Shown here in pieces: positions 54,874 through 63,352 of a stretch of 64,000 nt of DNA. Location: contig CAVZKY010000043.1 in assembly GCA_963775825.1 (NCBI GenBank), forward strand, positions 62,001-126,000, given 5' to 3'. The translations under genes and the position numbers were made by a program. Source of the DNA: Bog-532 sp963775825 (GTDB lineage: Bacteria > Actinomycetota > Actinomycetes > Streptosporangiales > Streptosporangiaceae). The notes beneath the pieces were generated by a model, which was given only the letters and a program-made list of their open reading frames with translations, did no database searches and was not told where the DNA came from. The first letter of the stretch is position 1, and the number at the start of each line of letters is the position of its first letter.

Positions 54874-55953
54874 GCCTCACAGTCACGGTGCGGCAGGTAC
54901 CGGGAGGCGACCCGACCCACGTTGCCCTGCACCCCGTCGAACGCGGGGTCATCGGATGTGACCGGAATCACATGAAGCCCCGACCAGGCATCGGCCAGCC
55001 GCCAGAGGTCCGGGAGGTCATACAGCTCCGCCCGCTGCCGGGCGCCGCAGAACAAGTAGATGTGCCGGGGGATGGCGGCCGAATCCCGCACGGCCTGCTC
55101 GATGATCGCCTTGACCGGGGACAGCCCGGTACCGCCGGCCACGCACAGCAGATCCCGGTCTCCGGCGGCCAGACACCGTCATCGTGCCGAGCGGCGGTCC
55201 GAGCGTGAGCATCTGGCCGGGCCCGGAGTACTTAACCAGCGCGTTGCTGACCCACCCGCCCGGTATCGCCTTGACGTGCAGCTGGATGAGGCCGTCGTCG
55301 CGAGGACAGCCCGCGACCGAGTACGGCCGCCACACCCGCGGCCAACGCGGGGTCTGTACCGTGATGTGCTGGCCGGCCTGGAACGGCAGCGGCTGGTCGG
55401 GCGCGATCGTGAGCACGGAGATGCCCCGGTGGCGCTGGTCATTCGCTACCACCTCGCCCGACCACCAGGCTGGGGCCAGCGTGCTGGCATCCTCCGCCGC
55501 CTTGATCATCAGCGCCGAGATGGCCCCGTATGCCTCTGTCCACGCCTGCTCGGCGGCCGGGGTGAAGGCAGGCCCGGCGAACGCCCGCAGCGTGCCGAGC
55601 AGCGCGTCCCCGACAGCCTCGTACATCGCCGGTTCCACACCGTACTTGCGATGGTCGCGGCCCAGCTGAGCGAGGTAGGCGGCCATCTCCTCGGGGGTGG
55701 TCATGCTCTCCACGATCCGGACCAGCGCCTGCACCAGCCGGTCCCGCTGGTCGTTCATGGCCGGAGGGAACATGTCACGTAGCCGGGGGTAACGGGCGAA
55801 CAGCCGGCCGTAGAAGAAGCCGGGGGCGTTGTCCCCGGCGCTCGCCACGATCGCGAACGTCTCCCGCACCGCCGCGACCGCCGAGTCGGGCAGGGCGGCG
55901 GCCGGCGCCTCGCCAGGGAGCACATCAGCTGGGGGCGGCTCGGCCGAAGACAC
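54726..55953 (-). CDS. Flavohemoglobin (globin + FAD/NAD reductase; one frameshift)
   Basis: The globin domain (about residues 25-150: VRETFAIVASAGDNAPGFFY, the proximal-His segment LGRDHRKYGVEP) is fused to a ferredoxin-reductase module with the FAD motif RPYSVAG and HVKAIPGGWVSNAL. Flavohemoglobins detoxify nitric oxide to nitrate. At about 55160-55175 the frame changes; the NAD(P)-binding part (DLLCVAGGTGLSPVKAIIEQ, IYLFCGARQRAELYDL, EAYVAGPPAMVRETIDLL) is in the next frame to the stop at 54726. The 1228-base span minus one base is 409 codons. The frame opens at GTG 55953, but upstream sequence suggests a much longer N terminus. Confidence 0.85.
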
Positions 55954-56579
55954 CCCAGCCGGGGCAGCCCGCCCGGGAGCATCCCAGCTCGGGACGGCTC
56001 AGCCGGGGGCACCCCAGCCGGGTGCATCCCAGCTCGGGGCGACCCAGCCGGAGGCACCCCGGCTCGGGGCGGCCCAGCCGAGGGCACCCCAGCTCGGGGC
56101 GGCTCAGCCGGGGGCACGCCAGCGGAAGACACCCCAGCCGGGGGCACGCCAGCCCAGGGCACCCCAGCCGCAACGGCCTCAGCCCGGGGAGCCTCAGCCA
56201 GGACCGCTTGAGCCAGGGGGGACGTGGCCGGCCGGGCGACGGCGGCAGAGGGCACCGGGGCAGGGAGGCTCGGGCCGACCGCCACTTCGCTGGCGTCCGC
56301 CGCGGCACGCGCCGCAGAACGCGCCTGGGCGGCGAGTTCGTGCAACCTAGCCGGTCCAGTTGGCCCCGGCGACCAGGGGAGCAGGCTGTCGCGGACCCTG
56401 GCCAGGACGTTCATATCCCTCCGCCAGAACCGCAGGTGCCACCACGCCAGCGCGGCCTGGTCCTCCTCCGCCTGCCCTTCCTCGCTGCCATTTTCCTCAC
56501 CGCGCGGGGCCGGAACGGTGGCCTCCGCGGACGTAGCCGGAGCGTTTTCCACCAAGCCGGGACGATCTGCCATCGGCAT
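55755..56579 (-). CDS. Probable N-terminal extension of the flavohemoglobin, with 15-bp repeats
   Basis: This frame starts MPMADRPGLVENAPATSAEA and contains ALAWWHLRFWRRDMNVLARV, a helical Ala-rich segment (LHELAAQARSAARAAADASE), then Pro/Ala/Gly repeats (AGVPPAEPPRAGVPSAGPPR) from a 15-base unit at about 55975-56180. Its last ~70 codons lie out of phase over the globin domain and look like shadow sequence. A one-base deletion near 55965-55985 would join it in frame to the globin start; the combined span 54726-56579 is consistent with one gain and one loss. I infer one long gene. It could instead be a separate short gene. Confidence 0.5.
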   Translation of the reverse strand: MPMADRPGLVENAPATSAEATVPAPRGEENGSEEGQAEEDQAALAWWHLRFWRRDMNVLARVRDSLLPWSPGPTGPARLHELAAQARSAARAAADASEVAVGPSLPAPVPSAAVARPATSPLAQAVLAEAPRAEAVAAGVPWAGVPPAGVSSAGVPPAEPPRAGVPSAGPPRAGVPPAGSPRAGMHPAGVPPAEPSRAGMLPGGLPRLGCLRPSRPQLMCSLARRRPPPCPTRRSRRCGRRSRSWRAPGTTPPASSTAGCSPVTPGYVTCSLRP

Positions 56580-56742
56580 GCTCCTCCCATCGGATACGAC
56601 CAGAGTGGCTGTCAGCCTCGCATGTAAGTCGTGACCATCGGTAGCCGACCATATGCAGAATAGCTACGACCTTGCCAATCCTTCGGCATTTTCGGTTCGT
56701 CCAGCCAACTGTCTGCCGGGAGCGCCCCTCGACCAGCGCGGC

Positions 56743-58996
56743 TCAGGTCTTATCGAGAAACTCGGCCCGCTGCGGACCGAGCAGATCGCCGATCGCGGCA
56801 GAAAGTCCCCGGTGGCGGGCCAACTCCGGGTCCCCGGCCACGACGGCGGTGGCCTCCTCACGGGCCTTCCCGATCAGCGCTTCGTCGGCGAGCAGGCTGA
56901 GCAGCTTGAGGCTGGACCGGCGGCCGGCCTGTGCCGCGCCCAGCACGTCGCCCTCCCGGCGCTGCTCCAGATCCAGGCGGGACAGGCTGAAGCCGTCGCC
57001 AGTCGCGGCGACCGCATCCAGCCGCTCGCGGGCCGGACTGCCCGGCTCGGTCTCGGTGACCAGCAGGCACAGGCCTTCGGCGGAGCCCCGGCCCACCCGG
57101 CCGCGCAGCTGGTGCAGCTGCGAGACCCCGAACCGGTCCGCGTCCATGACCACCATGACGGTCGCGTTCGGCACGTCGACGCCCACCTCGATGACCGTGG
57201 TGGCCACGAGCACGTCCACGTTCCCCTCGGTGAAGGCCCGCATGACGCGTTCCTTGTCGTCGGACGGCAGCCGTCCGTGCAGGATGGCCACCCGCAGCCC
57301 GGCGAGCGGCCCCTGCTTGAGCATCGGGGCCACGTCGAGCACAGCCAGGGGCGGTCGGCGGCCCGCCAGAGCACCTGGCGCGCCACCCGCCCCCGCGGAC
57401 GCCCCGTCCGCGTCGTCCTGGCCCGGGGCGTCCGCGCCCGCCGGCTCATCGTCCGGATCACCGGGGCCGGTACCGCCGACCCGGGGGCACACCACGTAGG
57501 CCTGCCGGCCCCGGCCCGCCTCCTCCCTGACACGCTCCCAGGCCCGCGCCAGGAAGTCGAGGCCGGTCAGCCGCGGGCACGACGTGCGTGCCGATCGGCG
57601 ATCGCCCTGCCGGGAGCTCGGTGAGCGTCGAGACCTCCAGGTCGCCGTAGACGGTCATGGCGACGGTACGAGGGATCGGCGTGGCCGTCATGACCAGGAC
57701 GTGCGGCCGTCCGCCCGGTGCTTTCTCGCGCAGCGCGTCACGCTGCTCGACGCCGAACCGGTGCTGCTCGTCGATGACGATCAGCCCGAGGTCGGAGAAC
57801 CGGACGTGCTCCTCGAGCAGCGCGTGCGTGCCGATCACGATGCCGGCGTCGCCGGTGAACACGTCGGTGAGCGCCGAACGCCGCGCGGCGACACCTTGTG
57901 ACCCGGTGAGCAGCGCCACCCGGGTCGCGTGCTCGGCCCCGCCGAGCTGGCCCGACTGCCCGAGGGGGCCGAGCATGGCGCTGATGGACCGGTAGTGCTG
58001 CTGTGCGAGCACCTCGGTCGGCGCCAGCAGGGCGGCCTGGCCCCCCGCGTCGACGACCTGGAGCATGGCCCGGACGGCGATCACCGTCTTGCCCGAGCCA
58101 ACCTCGCCCTGGAGCAGCCGGTGCATGGGGTAGGCGCAGGCCAGGTCGGCGGAGATCGTCTCACCGGCGGCGCGCTGGCCGTCGGTGAGGCGGAACGGCA
58201 GCCGCGCGTCGAACGCCTCGGCCAGACCGCCCGGCACCCGCGGGCGGGGGGTGGCCGGCATCGCGGCGGCCGCGTGCCGACGCTGGGCCAGCGCGGCCTG
58301 CAGCACGAACGCTTCGTCCCACTTCAGCCGCTCGCGGGCGGCGCGGTAGTCGTCGACGTCCAACGGCCGGTGAATGGCCCGGATGGACTCAGCGAGGCCG
58401 CCGAGCCCATAGCGTTCCCGTAGCTCGGGAGATAGCGGGTCCTCGCCGGCGTCAAGCGTGTCCAGCACCGTCTGGACCGCCCTGGAGATCTGCCAGGACG
58501 CGATCTTGGCGCTGGCCGGGTAGACCGGGATCAGCTCGGTGGCATAGTCCGCGGCGATCTCGGCGGCGACGCCGGGCCCGCTCGTCTCGGGCAGCATCTC
58601 GCAGTCCGGATGGATAAGCTGCCGCCGACCGCGGAACGAGGAGACCGTGCCCGCGAACAGGCCCACGGCCTCCGGGCGAAGTATCTTCTGGTGGAAATAG
58701 ACCCGGTGGAAGAACGTCAGGGTGAGGCGGGCGGTGCCGTCGGTGACGGTCACCTCCAGGCGCTCGCCGCGCCGGTTACCGTTCGGCCGGCGCTGGGCCA
58801 GCGCGACCTTGGCCAGCACGGTAACGTGCTCTCCCTCGCGGAGCGACGACAGCTCGGTCAGCTCGCCCCGGGTCGCGTACCGGCGCGGGTAATGGCGCAG
58901 CAGGTCCCCCGCCGTCTGCAGGCCGAACGCTTCGTTCAGCGCCTTGGCGGTCTTGGCGCCGAACACCCGGTCCAGCGGGTCACGCACGGTTGTCAT
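56743..58996 (-). CDS. recG: ATP-dependent DNA helicase RecG (one frameshift)
   Basis: The branch-migration helicase that rescues stalled forks. Wedge/OB domain (TVLAKVALAQRRPNGNRRGE; LTFFHRVYFHQKILRPEAVG), helicase motif I (LLQGEVGSGKTVIAVRAML), motif II (LIVIDEQHRFGVEQRDAL), motif III (VMTATPIPRTVAMTVYGDLE), then in the next frame motifs IV-VI (ILHGRLPSDDKERVMRAFTE, VLVATTVIEVGVDVPNATV, QLRGRVGRGSAEGLCLLVT) and the RecG end. The frame changes at about 57570-57577. Removing one base gives 751 codons. A Gly/Asp-rich insert of ~45 residues follows VCPRVGGTGPG. ATG 58996 matches family starts. Confidence 0.93.
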
Positions 58997-59039
58997 AGGG
59001 GCAGGATAGAATCGGGCTCGGACAGAAAGTGCCGACCGC

Positions 59040-59130
59040 TGGCTCGCGCATGCTCGCCGCTGGCACGCTCGCCACTGGCTGGCACGCCGCTCGCACGCTC
59101 GCCACTGGCTGGCACGCCGCTGATTGGCGA
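59040..59130. repeat. Direct repeat in the recG-rpmB intergenic region
   Basis: Two near-identical copies of CACGCTCGCCACTGGCTGGC plus ACGCCGCT, with a partial third, lie between the divergent recG and rpmB genes, in the place where promoters for both would be expected. Confidence 0.65.
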
Positions 59131-59250
59131 CCGCCCATCAGTTCGCTGTTGATTAGCACGGGCGGCTCGCGTCGGATATCCTTCGTGGGCTGCTCTTGGC
59201 GCGGTGTGCGCGAGCGGCACTCAAACCATCTTCGACTTTGGAGCAAACCC

Positions 59251-59436
59251 GTGGCTTCCGTCTGCGACGTATGCGGCAAGGGGCCGGGCTTCGGCAATAA
59301 CATCTCGCACTCGCACCGCCGCACCCGCCGCCGCTGGAACCCGAACATCCAGACCGTCCGTGCCATGGTCGGTCGCACGCCCAAGCGCATGAACGTGTGT
59401 ACCTCGTGCATCAAGGCAGGCAAGGTCGTCCGCTAG
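59251..59436 (+). CDS. rpmB: Large ribosomal subunit protein bL28
   Basis: 61 residues from GTG 59251: MASVCDVCGKGPGFGNNISH, HRRTRRRWNPNIQTVRAMV and RMNVCTSCIKAGKVVR. The two CXXC pairs mark the zinc-binding form. It is divergent from recG. The DAK2-domain (DhaL/YloV-like) gene that usually separates rpmB from recG in actinobacteria is missing. Confidence 0.96.
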   Translation: MASVCDVCGKGPGFGNNISHSHRRTRRRWNPNIQTVRAMVGRTPKRMNVCTSCIKAGKVVR

Positions 59437-59451
59437 CAGCCTGCTCCTCGT

Positions 59452-59478
59452 GAACCCGGGCGTAACGCGCCCGGGTTC
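59452..59478 (+). terminator. rpmB terminator hairpin
   Basis: GAACCCGGGCG (59452-59462) and CGCCCGGGTTC (59468-59478) form a perfect 11-bp stem with a five-base loop, followed by TTGG, 15 bases after the rpmB stop. The remaining ~290 bases before the next gene hold nothing recognisable. Confidence 0.75.
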
Positions 59479-59767
59479 TTGGCGTATGCGGGCCGTTCAG
59501 CCCGCTGGCGCCGGGCCACCTCGCGGGCTACGGTGGTTTCAGCATGTGGTTGCGCCTAGGGTTCCGGCCGCGGCCCGCTCAGGGAGCGTACGGCACACAA
59601 TCAGGACCGGGGTGACTGGGCCGAGCGGCGCCACGGCGCGGCGGCTTCCGGGTCCGTCACTTACGACGACTCCAGGCCGGCGCTCCGACACCTGACGGGA
59701 TAAAAGCCCTGAGGGCTCCTATCCGCATGTCCCGCATCCGCGGGACCGCCGCGAAGGAGCCTCCCCC

Positions 59768-60645
59768 GTGGGCTTTCTGGCTGACGCGCCGTTTGATCCG
59801 GCAGTCTCTTCCCCGGTACTGGCCGCCACGCTCGGCGCGGCCTGCGCACACGCCGCCTGGAACTCGATCGCGCACGCCATCCCGGACAAGGTGGCGGCGC
59901 TCACCCTGGTCAGCGCGGGCGGCTTTGCCTGCTCGGTGCCACTCGTCCTGATCGCGGCGCCGCCAAGCACCCGCTGCTGGGGCTACCTGGCCGTCTCGGC
60001 CCTACTGCACGTGGCCTACAGCGTCCTGCTGATGCTGTCCTACCGGCTGGGTGACTTCAGCCAGACGTACCCGCTGGCCCGAGGCACCTCGCCGCTGGCG
60101 GTGATGCTGCTCGCGGCGATCTTCGCCGGGGAACGGCCCGGGCCGGGGCAGTTCGCCGGCGTGGGGCTGATCTGCGTCGGCCTGGGCAGCCTGGTGCTGG
60201 CGGGCCGGGGCGCGGACGGGTTCGACCGCCGGGCCGTCCTCGCGGCGATCGCCACCGGGCTGACCATCGCCAGCTACACCACGGTGGACGGCCTCGGGGT
60301 ACGGCTGTCCGGCAGCGTGCTGGGGTACACCGGCTGGCTCATGATGACCCAGACCGCGGTGCTCCCGCTCGCGGCGCTGGCCTGGCAGCGGGCCGGCTGC
60401 TGACCGCGCTCCGGCCCACGTGGCAGATCGGGCTGCTCGGCGGGGCGCTCAGCGTGCTCGCCTACGGCCTGGTGCTCTGGGCCCAGACCCGCGGGGCGCT
60501 GGCCACGGTCGCGGCGCTGCGCGAGTCCAGCATCATCCTGGCCGCGATCATCGGCAGCGTGTTCTTCCACGAGCGGTTCGGCCGGGTACGGCTCGCCGCG
60601 GCGACCTGCGTGACCCTCGGGATCGTCACCCTGTACCTGGCTTAG
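59768..60645 (+). CDS. DMT-superfamily (EamA-type) transporter (one frameshift)
   Basis: A membrane protein with about ten hydrophobic segments in two EamA-like halves. First half: LGAACAHAAWNSIAHAIPDK, LLHVAYSVLLMLSYRLGDFS, QTYPLARGTSPLAVMLLAAI. The second half starts AVLAAIATGLTIASYTTVDG. The frame stops at 60403, but the next frame continues exactly where family homology would (LLTALRPTWQIGLLGGALSV, YGLVLWAQTRGALATVAALR, ILAAIIGSVFFHERFG, LGIVTLYLA) to 60645. Restoring one base near 60388-60395 gives 293 codons. The substrate is unknown; relatives export amino acids or metabolites. ATG 59768 is used. Confidence 0.85.
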
Positions 60646-60651
60646 GCCCGT

Positions 60652-61470
60652 TCACCGGGCCGGGGGCCGGGCCGCCCGGGTCTGCCAGCCGTGGTCGACC
60701 GGGCCGATCCCGGCGCCGAGCGGGAAGCCAGCCTTGATCGCGCCGGTCACGTAGTCCCGTGCCCGCGTCACCGCCTCCGGTACCTCCGCCCCGAGGGCCA
60801 GGTAGGAAGCGATGGCCGAGGCCAGCGTGCACCCGGTGCCGTGGGTGTGCGGGGTGGCGATCCGCTTCCCGGGGTAGCGCCACGTCCGGGTCCCGTCGAA
60901 GAGCACGTCAACCGGGTCACCGGCCAGGTGGCCGCCCTTGACCAGCACCCAGCGCGGGCCGAAGCGGGCGATGACCCGGGCCACGTCCCGCATGGCGTCC
61001 TCATCGGTCACCTTGATCCCGCTGAGCTGACTGGCCTCGTCCAGGTTCGGCGTGACGACGGTGGCCAGCGGCAGCAGTTCTGCGCGCATCGCGTCCCCCG
61101 CACCAGGCAGGAGCAGCGAGTGACCGTGCTTGGACACCGCTACCGGGTCGATGACCAGCGGGACATCCGAGCCCGCGAGCACGTCCGCCACCGCGCTGAC
61201 GATCGCGGCCGAGGCCAGCATCCCGGTCTTGATCGCCTGCACCGGGATATCCGACAGGATGGAGTCCAGCTGAGCCCGGACCGCCTCCGGCGGAAGGTCC
61301 CAGAAGTCCTGCACGCCGACCGAATTCTGCGCGGTGACGGCGGTGACCACGCTCATCCCGTGCACGCCCAGCGCCTGCATCGTCTTCAGGTCGGCCTGGA
61401 TGCCCGCGCCGCCACACGAGTCGGACCCCGCGATCGTCAGCACGCACGGCGGTGTCACCGAGCCAGCCAT
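60652..61470 (-). CDS. thiD: Hydroxymethylpyrimidine (phosphate) kinase ThiD
   Basis: Phosphorylates HMP and HMP-P in thiamine synthesis. The ribokinase-fold protein has VLTIAGSDSCGGAGIQADLK, ALGVHGMSVVTAVTAQNSVG, IKTGMLASAAIVSAVADVL, VIDPVAVSKHG, VTPNLDEASQLSGI and the anion-hole Asp-type region THGTGCTLASAIASYLALGA. 272 residues is the normal length. It lies downstream of thiL on the same strand with a structured element between them. No TPP riboswitch is recognisable. Confidence 0.95.
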   Translation of the reverse strand: MAGSVTPPCVLTIAGSDSCGGAGIQADLKTMQALGVHGMSVVTAVTAQNSVGVQDFWDLPPEAVRAQLDSILSDIPVQAIKTGMLASAAIVSAVADVLAGSDVPLVIDPVAVSKHGHSLLLPGAGDAMRAELLPLATVVTPNLDEASQLSGIKVTDEDAMRDVARVIARFGPRWVLVKGGHLAGDPVDVLFDGTRTWRYPGKRIATPHTHGTGCTLASAIASYLALGAEVPEAVTRARDYVTGAIKAGFPLGAGIGPVDHGWQTRAARPPAR

Positions 61471-61495
61471 AGGCCCACCTTAACCGCTCAATGAT

Positions 61496-61705
61496 CGTCG
61501 GTTTTCCGCACTTTGACTTTGAATGTCGGCCTGGATCGGAGGCAGCTGAGCCGCGCTGGGTCTCCTGTGCCCCTGGAGGTACCCCCGGCCGGGGCGCCGG
61601 TGCTTACAGGGAGCATCTTCAGCGAATAACCCTGAGGATGCACCCCGTAAGCCGGGGGCCGGGCCTTTGCGCAGGAACCTTAAAATCAAGTGCGGAAAAC
61701 CGACG
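61496..61705. repeat. Nested-palindrome element 2, between thiL and thiD
   Basis: Terminal inverted arms CGTCGGTTTTCCGCACTTTG (61496-61515) and CAAGTGCGGAAAACCGACG (61687-61705) share their outer 15 bases with the element at 38749-38833. Inside is a long imperfect hairpin (about 61575-61675): GCTTACAGGGAGCATCTTCAG pairs with CTGAGGATGCACCCCGTAAGC, flanked by complementary GC-rich segments. Flanks AATGAT and ATCATT extend the symmetry. It looks like a miniature palindromic element, and would also form a strong RNA structure in thiL-thiD mRNA. The thiL stop lies just outside its right arm. Confidence 0.75.
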
Positions 61706-61710
61706 CCCCA

Positions 61711-62819
61711 TCATTGGGAACGGAAGTGGTCCCAGCCGGGGGGGCCCGAGTGCGGCTGGCCGCCCACGAGCACGCCCCGGCCATCACGGACCACGCCGAT
61801 CACCGTCCAGCGGGTCGGCAGCACCACCCCGGGGGGGAACGTGCCCACCAGGGAGTGGTCCTCACCGCCGGTCAGCACCCAGCTCAGGGCCTGTTCCCCG
61901 GGAGCGCTGCTGCCGGTCGCCTCAGCGGCGGCCGCGAGCCGGGTGAGCCCCATCGGCGCGCTAGCCAGCGCACCCGGATCGACATCGATGGCCACGCCGC
62001 TCGCGTGTGCGATGTGGCCGACGTCGGCGAGCAGGCCGTCGCTGACATCGATCATGGCGGTGGCACCCAGCACGGCCGCCTCGGGACCAGCGTCATAGGG
62101 CGGCGCAGGCCGCAGATGCGCGGCGACGAGCTGGGCCAGTCCGGCTGCCCGGACCGAGGGCCGGGCTCCATGCCGGGCTCCATGCCGGGCTCCATGCCGG
62201 GCTCCATGCCGGGCTCCATGCCGGGCTCCATGCCGGGCTCCGTGCCGGGCTCCGTGCCGGGCTCCGTGCCGGGCTCCGTCGCCGTTCCCTGTGGGGGCTC
62301 TGAGCCGGGATCGGGCGAAGCAGCCCAGCCGGCCCGCAGCAGGGCCAGGCCCGCGGCGGACCGGCCCAGCGGACCGGCCTTCGCCAGCACATCACCAGGC
62401 CGGGCGCCCGAACGGGTCACCGGCTCCCGGCCCTGCAGGTCACCCAGGCCGGTGACGGCGAGCAGCACGCTGCTGAACCGGGCCGTGTCCCCCCCGACCA
62501 CCGACGCCCCGGCCCGGGCCGCCTCGGCGGCGAGCCCTCCGGCCACCTCCAGCGCCCACGACGCGGGCAGCTCGGGCGGGGCGGCGAACGCGACGAGCAG
62601 CGCGGTCGCGGCGGCCCCCATGGCCGCGACGTCGGCCAGGCTGCGGACCGCAGCGCGGTGCCCGATGTCCGTTGGCCCGGCCCAGTCCCGGCGGAAGTGG
62701 CGCCCCTCCAGCAGGAAGTCCGTGGTCGCGACGACCCGGCCGTCCGGGGCGGCGAGCACGGCGGCGTCGTCCCCGATCCCGACGATCGTGCCAGGAGCCG
62801 GCCGCATCCTGGCTGCCAT
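61711..62819 (-). CDS. thiL: Thiamine-monophosphate kinase ThiL (one or two frameshifts, EPGM repeat insert)
   Basis: Makes thiamine diphosphate from thiamine monophosphate. N-terminal half: VGIGDDAAVLAAPDGRVVAT, TTDFLLEGRHFRRDW, RSLADVAAMGAAATALLVAF and ASVVGGDTARFSSVLLAVTG. C-terminal half in another frame: GATAMIDVSDGLLADVGHIA and LSWVLTGGEDHSLVGTFP. Between them lies a 12-base repeat (EPGM/EPGT, 62161-62280). A one-base loss at about 62140-62175 explains the shift (1110 bases, 370 codons). ATG 62819 is only the first ATG: the frame upstream (RSIAELGEFGLIAQ) still reads as ThiL with no start codon. The real start is probably GTG 62866 in another frame, implying a second indel. Confidence 0.88.
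62161..62280 (-). repeat. 12-bp in-frame tandem repeat in thiL
   Basis: About ten copies of CCGGGCTCCATG or CCGGGCTCCGTG lie head to tail. On the coding strand they encode EPGM then EPGT repeats inserted in the middle of ThiL. Confidence 0.9.
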
Positions 62820-63018
62820 CTGCGCGATGAGGCCAAACTCACCCAGCTCGGCGATGCTGCGGTCACCTGCCTCGATGACGGCCTCCCGGCGCCGCGCCCG
62901 AAAATCAGGGCGATCCGTCAGTTCAGGCGATCTCGACCTTGAGGGGTCTTGGCCCTAAGGTACCGTGGCCTCTCCGGGCAAATTTTCATCGTCGATTACT
63001 GTGCCCATGGAGGACGTC

Positions 63019-63252
63019 ATGGTTCAGGCCTACATCCTGGTCCAGACGGAGGTCGGCAAGGCCGCCGACGTCGCCAAGGAGATCGGCAAGATTCCCGGCG
63101 TGACCACAGCCGAGGACGTGACCGGCCCCTACGACGTCATCGTCAGGGCCGAAGCCGACAACGTCGATGGGCTAGGCCGGCTCGTGGCCACCGGGATTCA
63201 GTCGGTCGTGGGCATCACCCGCACCTTGACGTGTCCCGTCGTCTACATCTAA
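63019..63252 (+). CDS. Stand-alone RAM-domain protein (Lrp/AsnC ligand-binding type)
   Basis: A 77-residue protein: MVQAYILVQTEVGKAADVAK, IPGVTTAEDVTGPYDVIVRA, GIQSVVGITRTLTCPVV. This is the regulator-of-amino-acid-metabolism (RAM) domain of Lrp/AsnC proteins without a DNA-binding domain. Such short proteins are encoded next to thiL in many actinobacteria; their ligand and role are not established. ATG 63019 follows GGAGGA. A longer frame begins at 62965. Confidence 0.92.
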   Translation: MVQAYILVQTEVGKAADVAKEIGKIPGVTTAEDVTGPYDVIVRAEADNVDGLGRLVATGIQSVVGITRTLTCPVVYI

Positions 63253-63265
63253 CCCCCGGCCTATC

Positions 63266-63332
63266 CAGCCTGCGGGGGCGAACGTCTTCCCCCGCGCCGC
63301 AGCCTGCGGGGGCGAACGTCTTCCCCGCGCCG
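63266..63332. repeat. Two-copy 34-bp direct repeat between convergent genes
   Basis: CAGCCTGCGGGGGCGAACGT followed by CTTCCCC and CGCGCCG occurs twice in tandem between the RAM-domain gene and fbiD. Confidence 0.8.
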
Positions 63333-63352
63333 TTCGGCCGTTCGGCCGGGGC

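Noticed and set aside
61575..61675. Possible TPP riboswitch between thiL and thiD (structured, GGGGTGC-like start on the minus strand)
   Set aside because: The conserved CUGAGA and ACCUGAUC-type elements are absent. The structure is explained by nested inverted repeats whose outer arms also occur at 38.75 kb, away from any thiamine gene.
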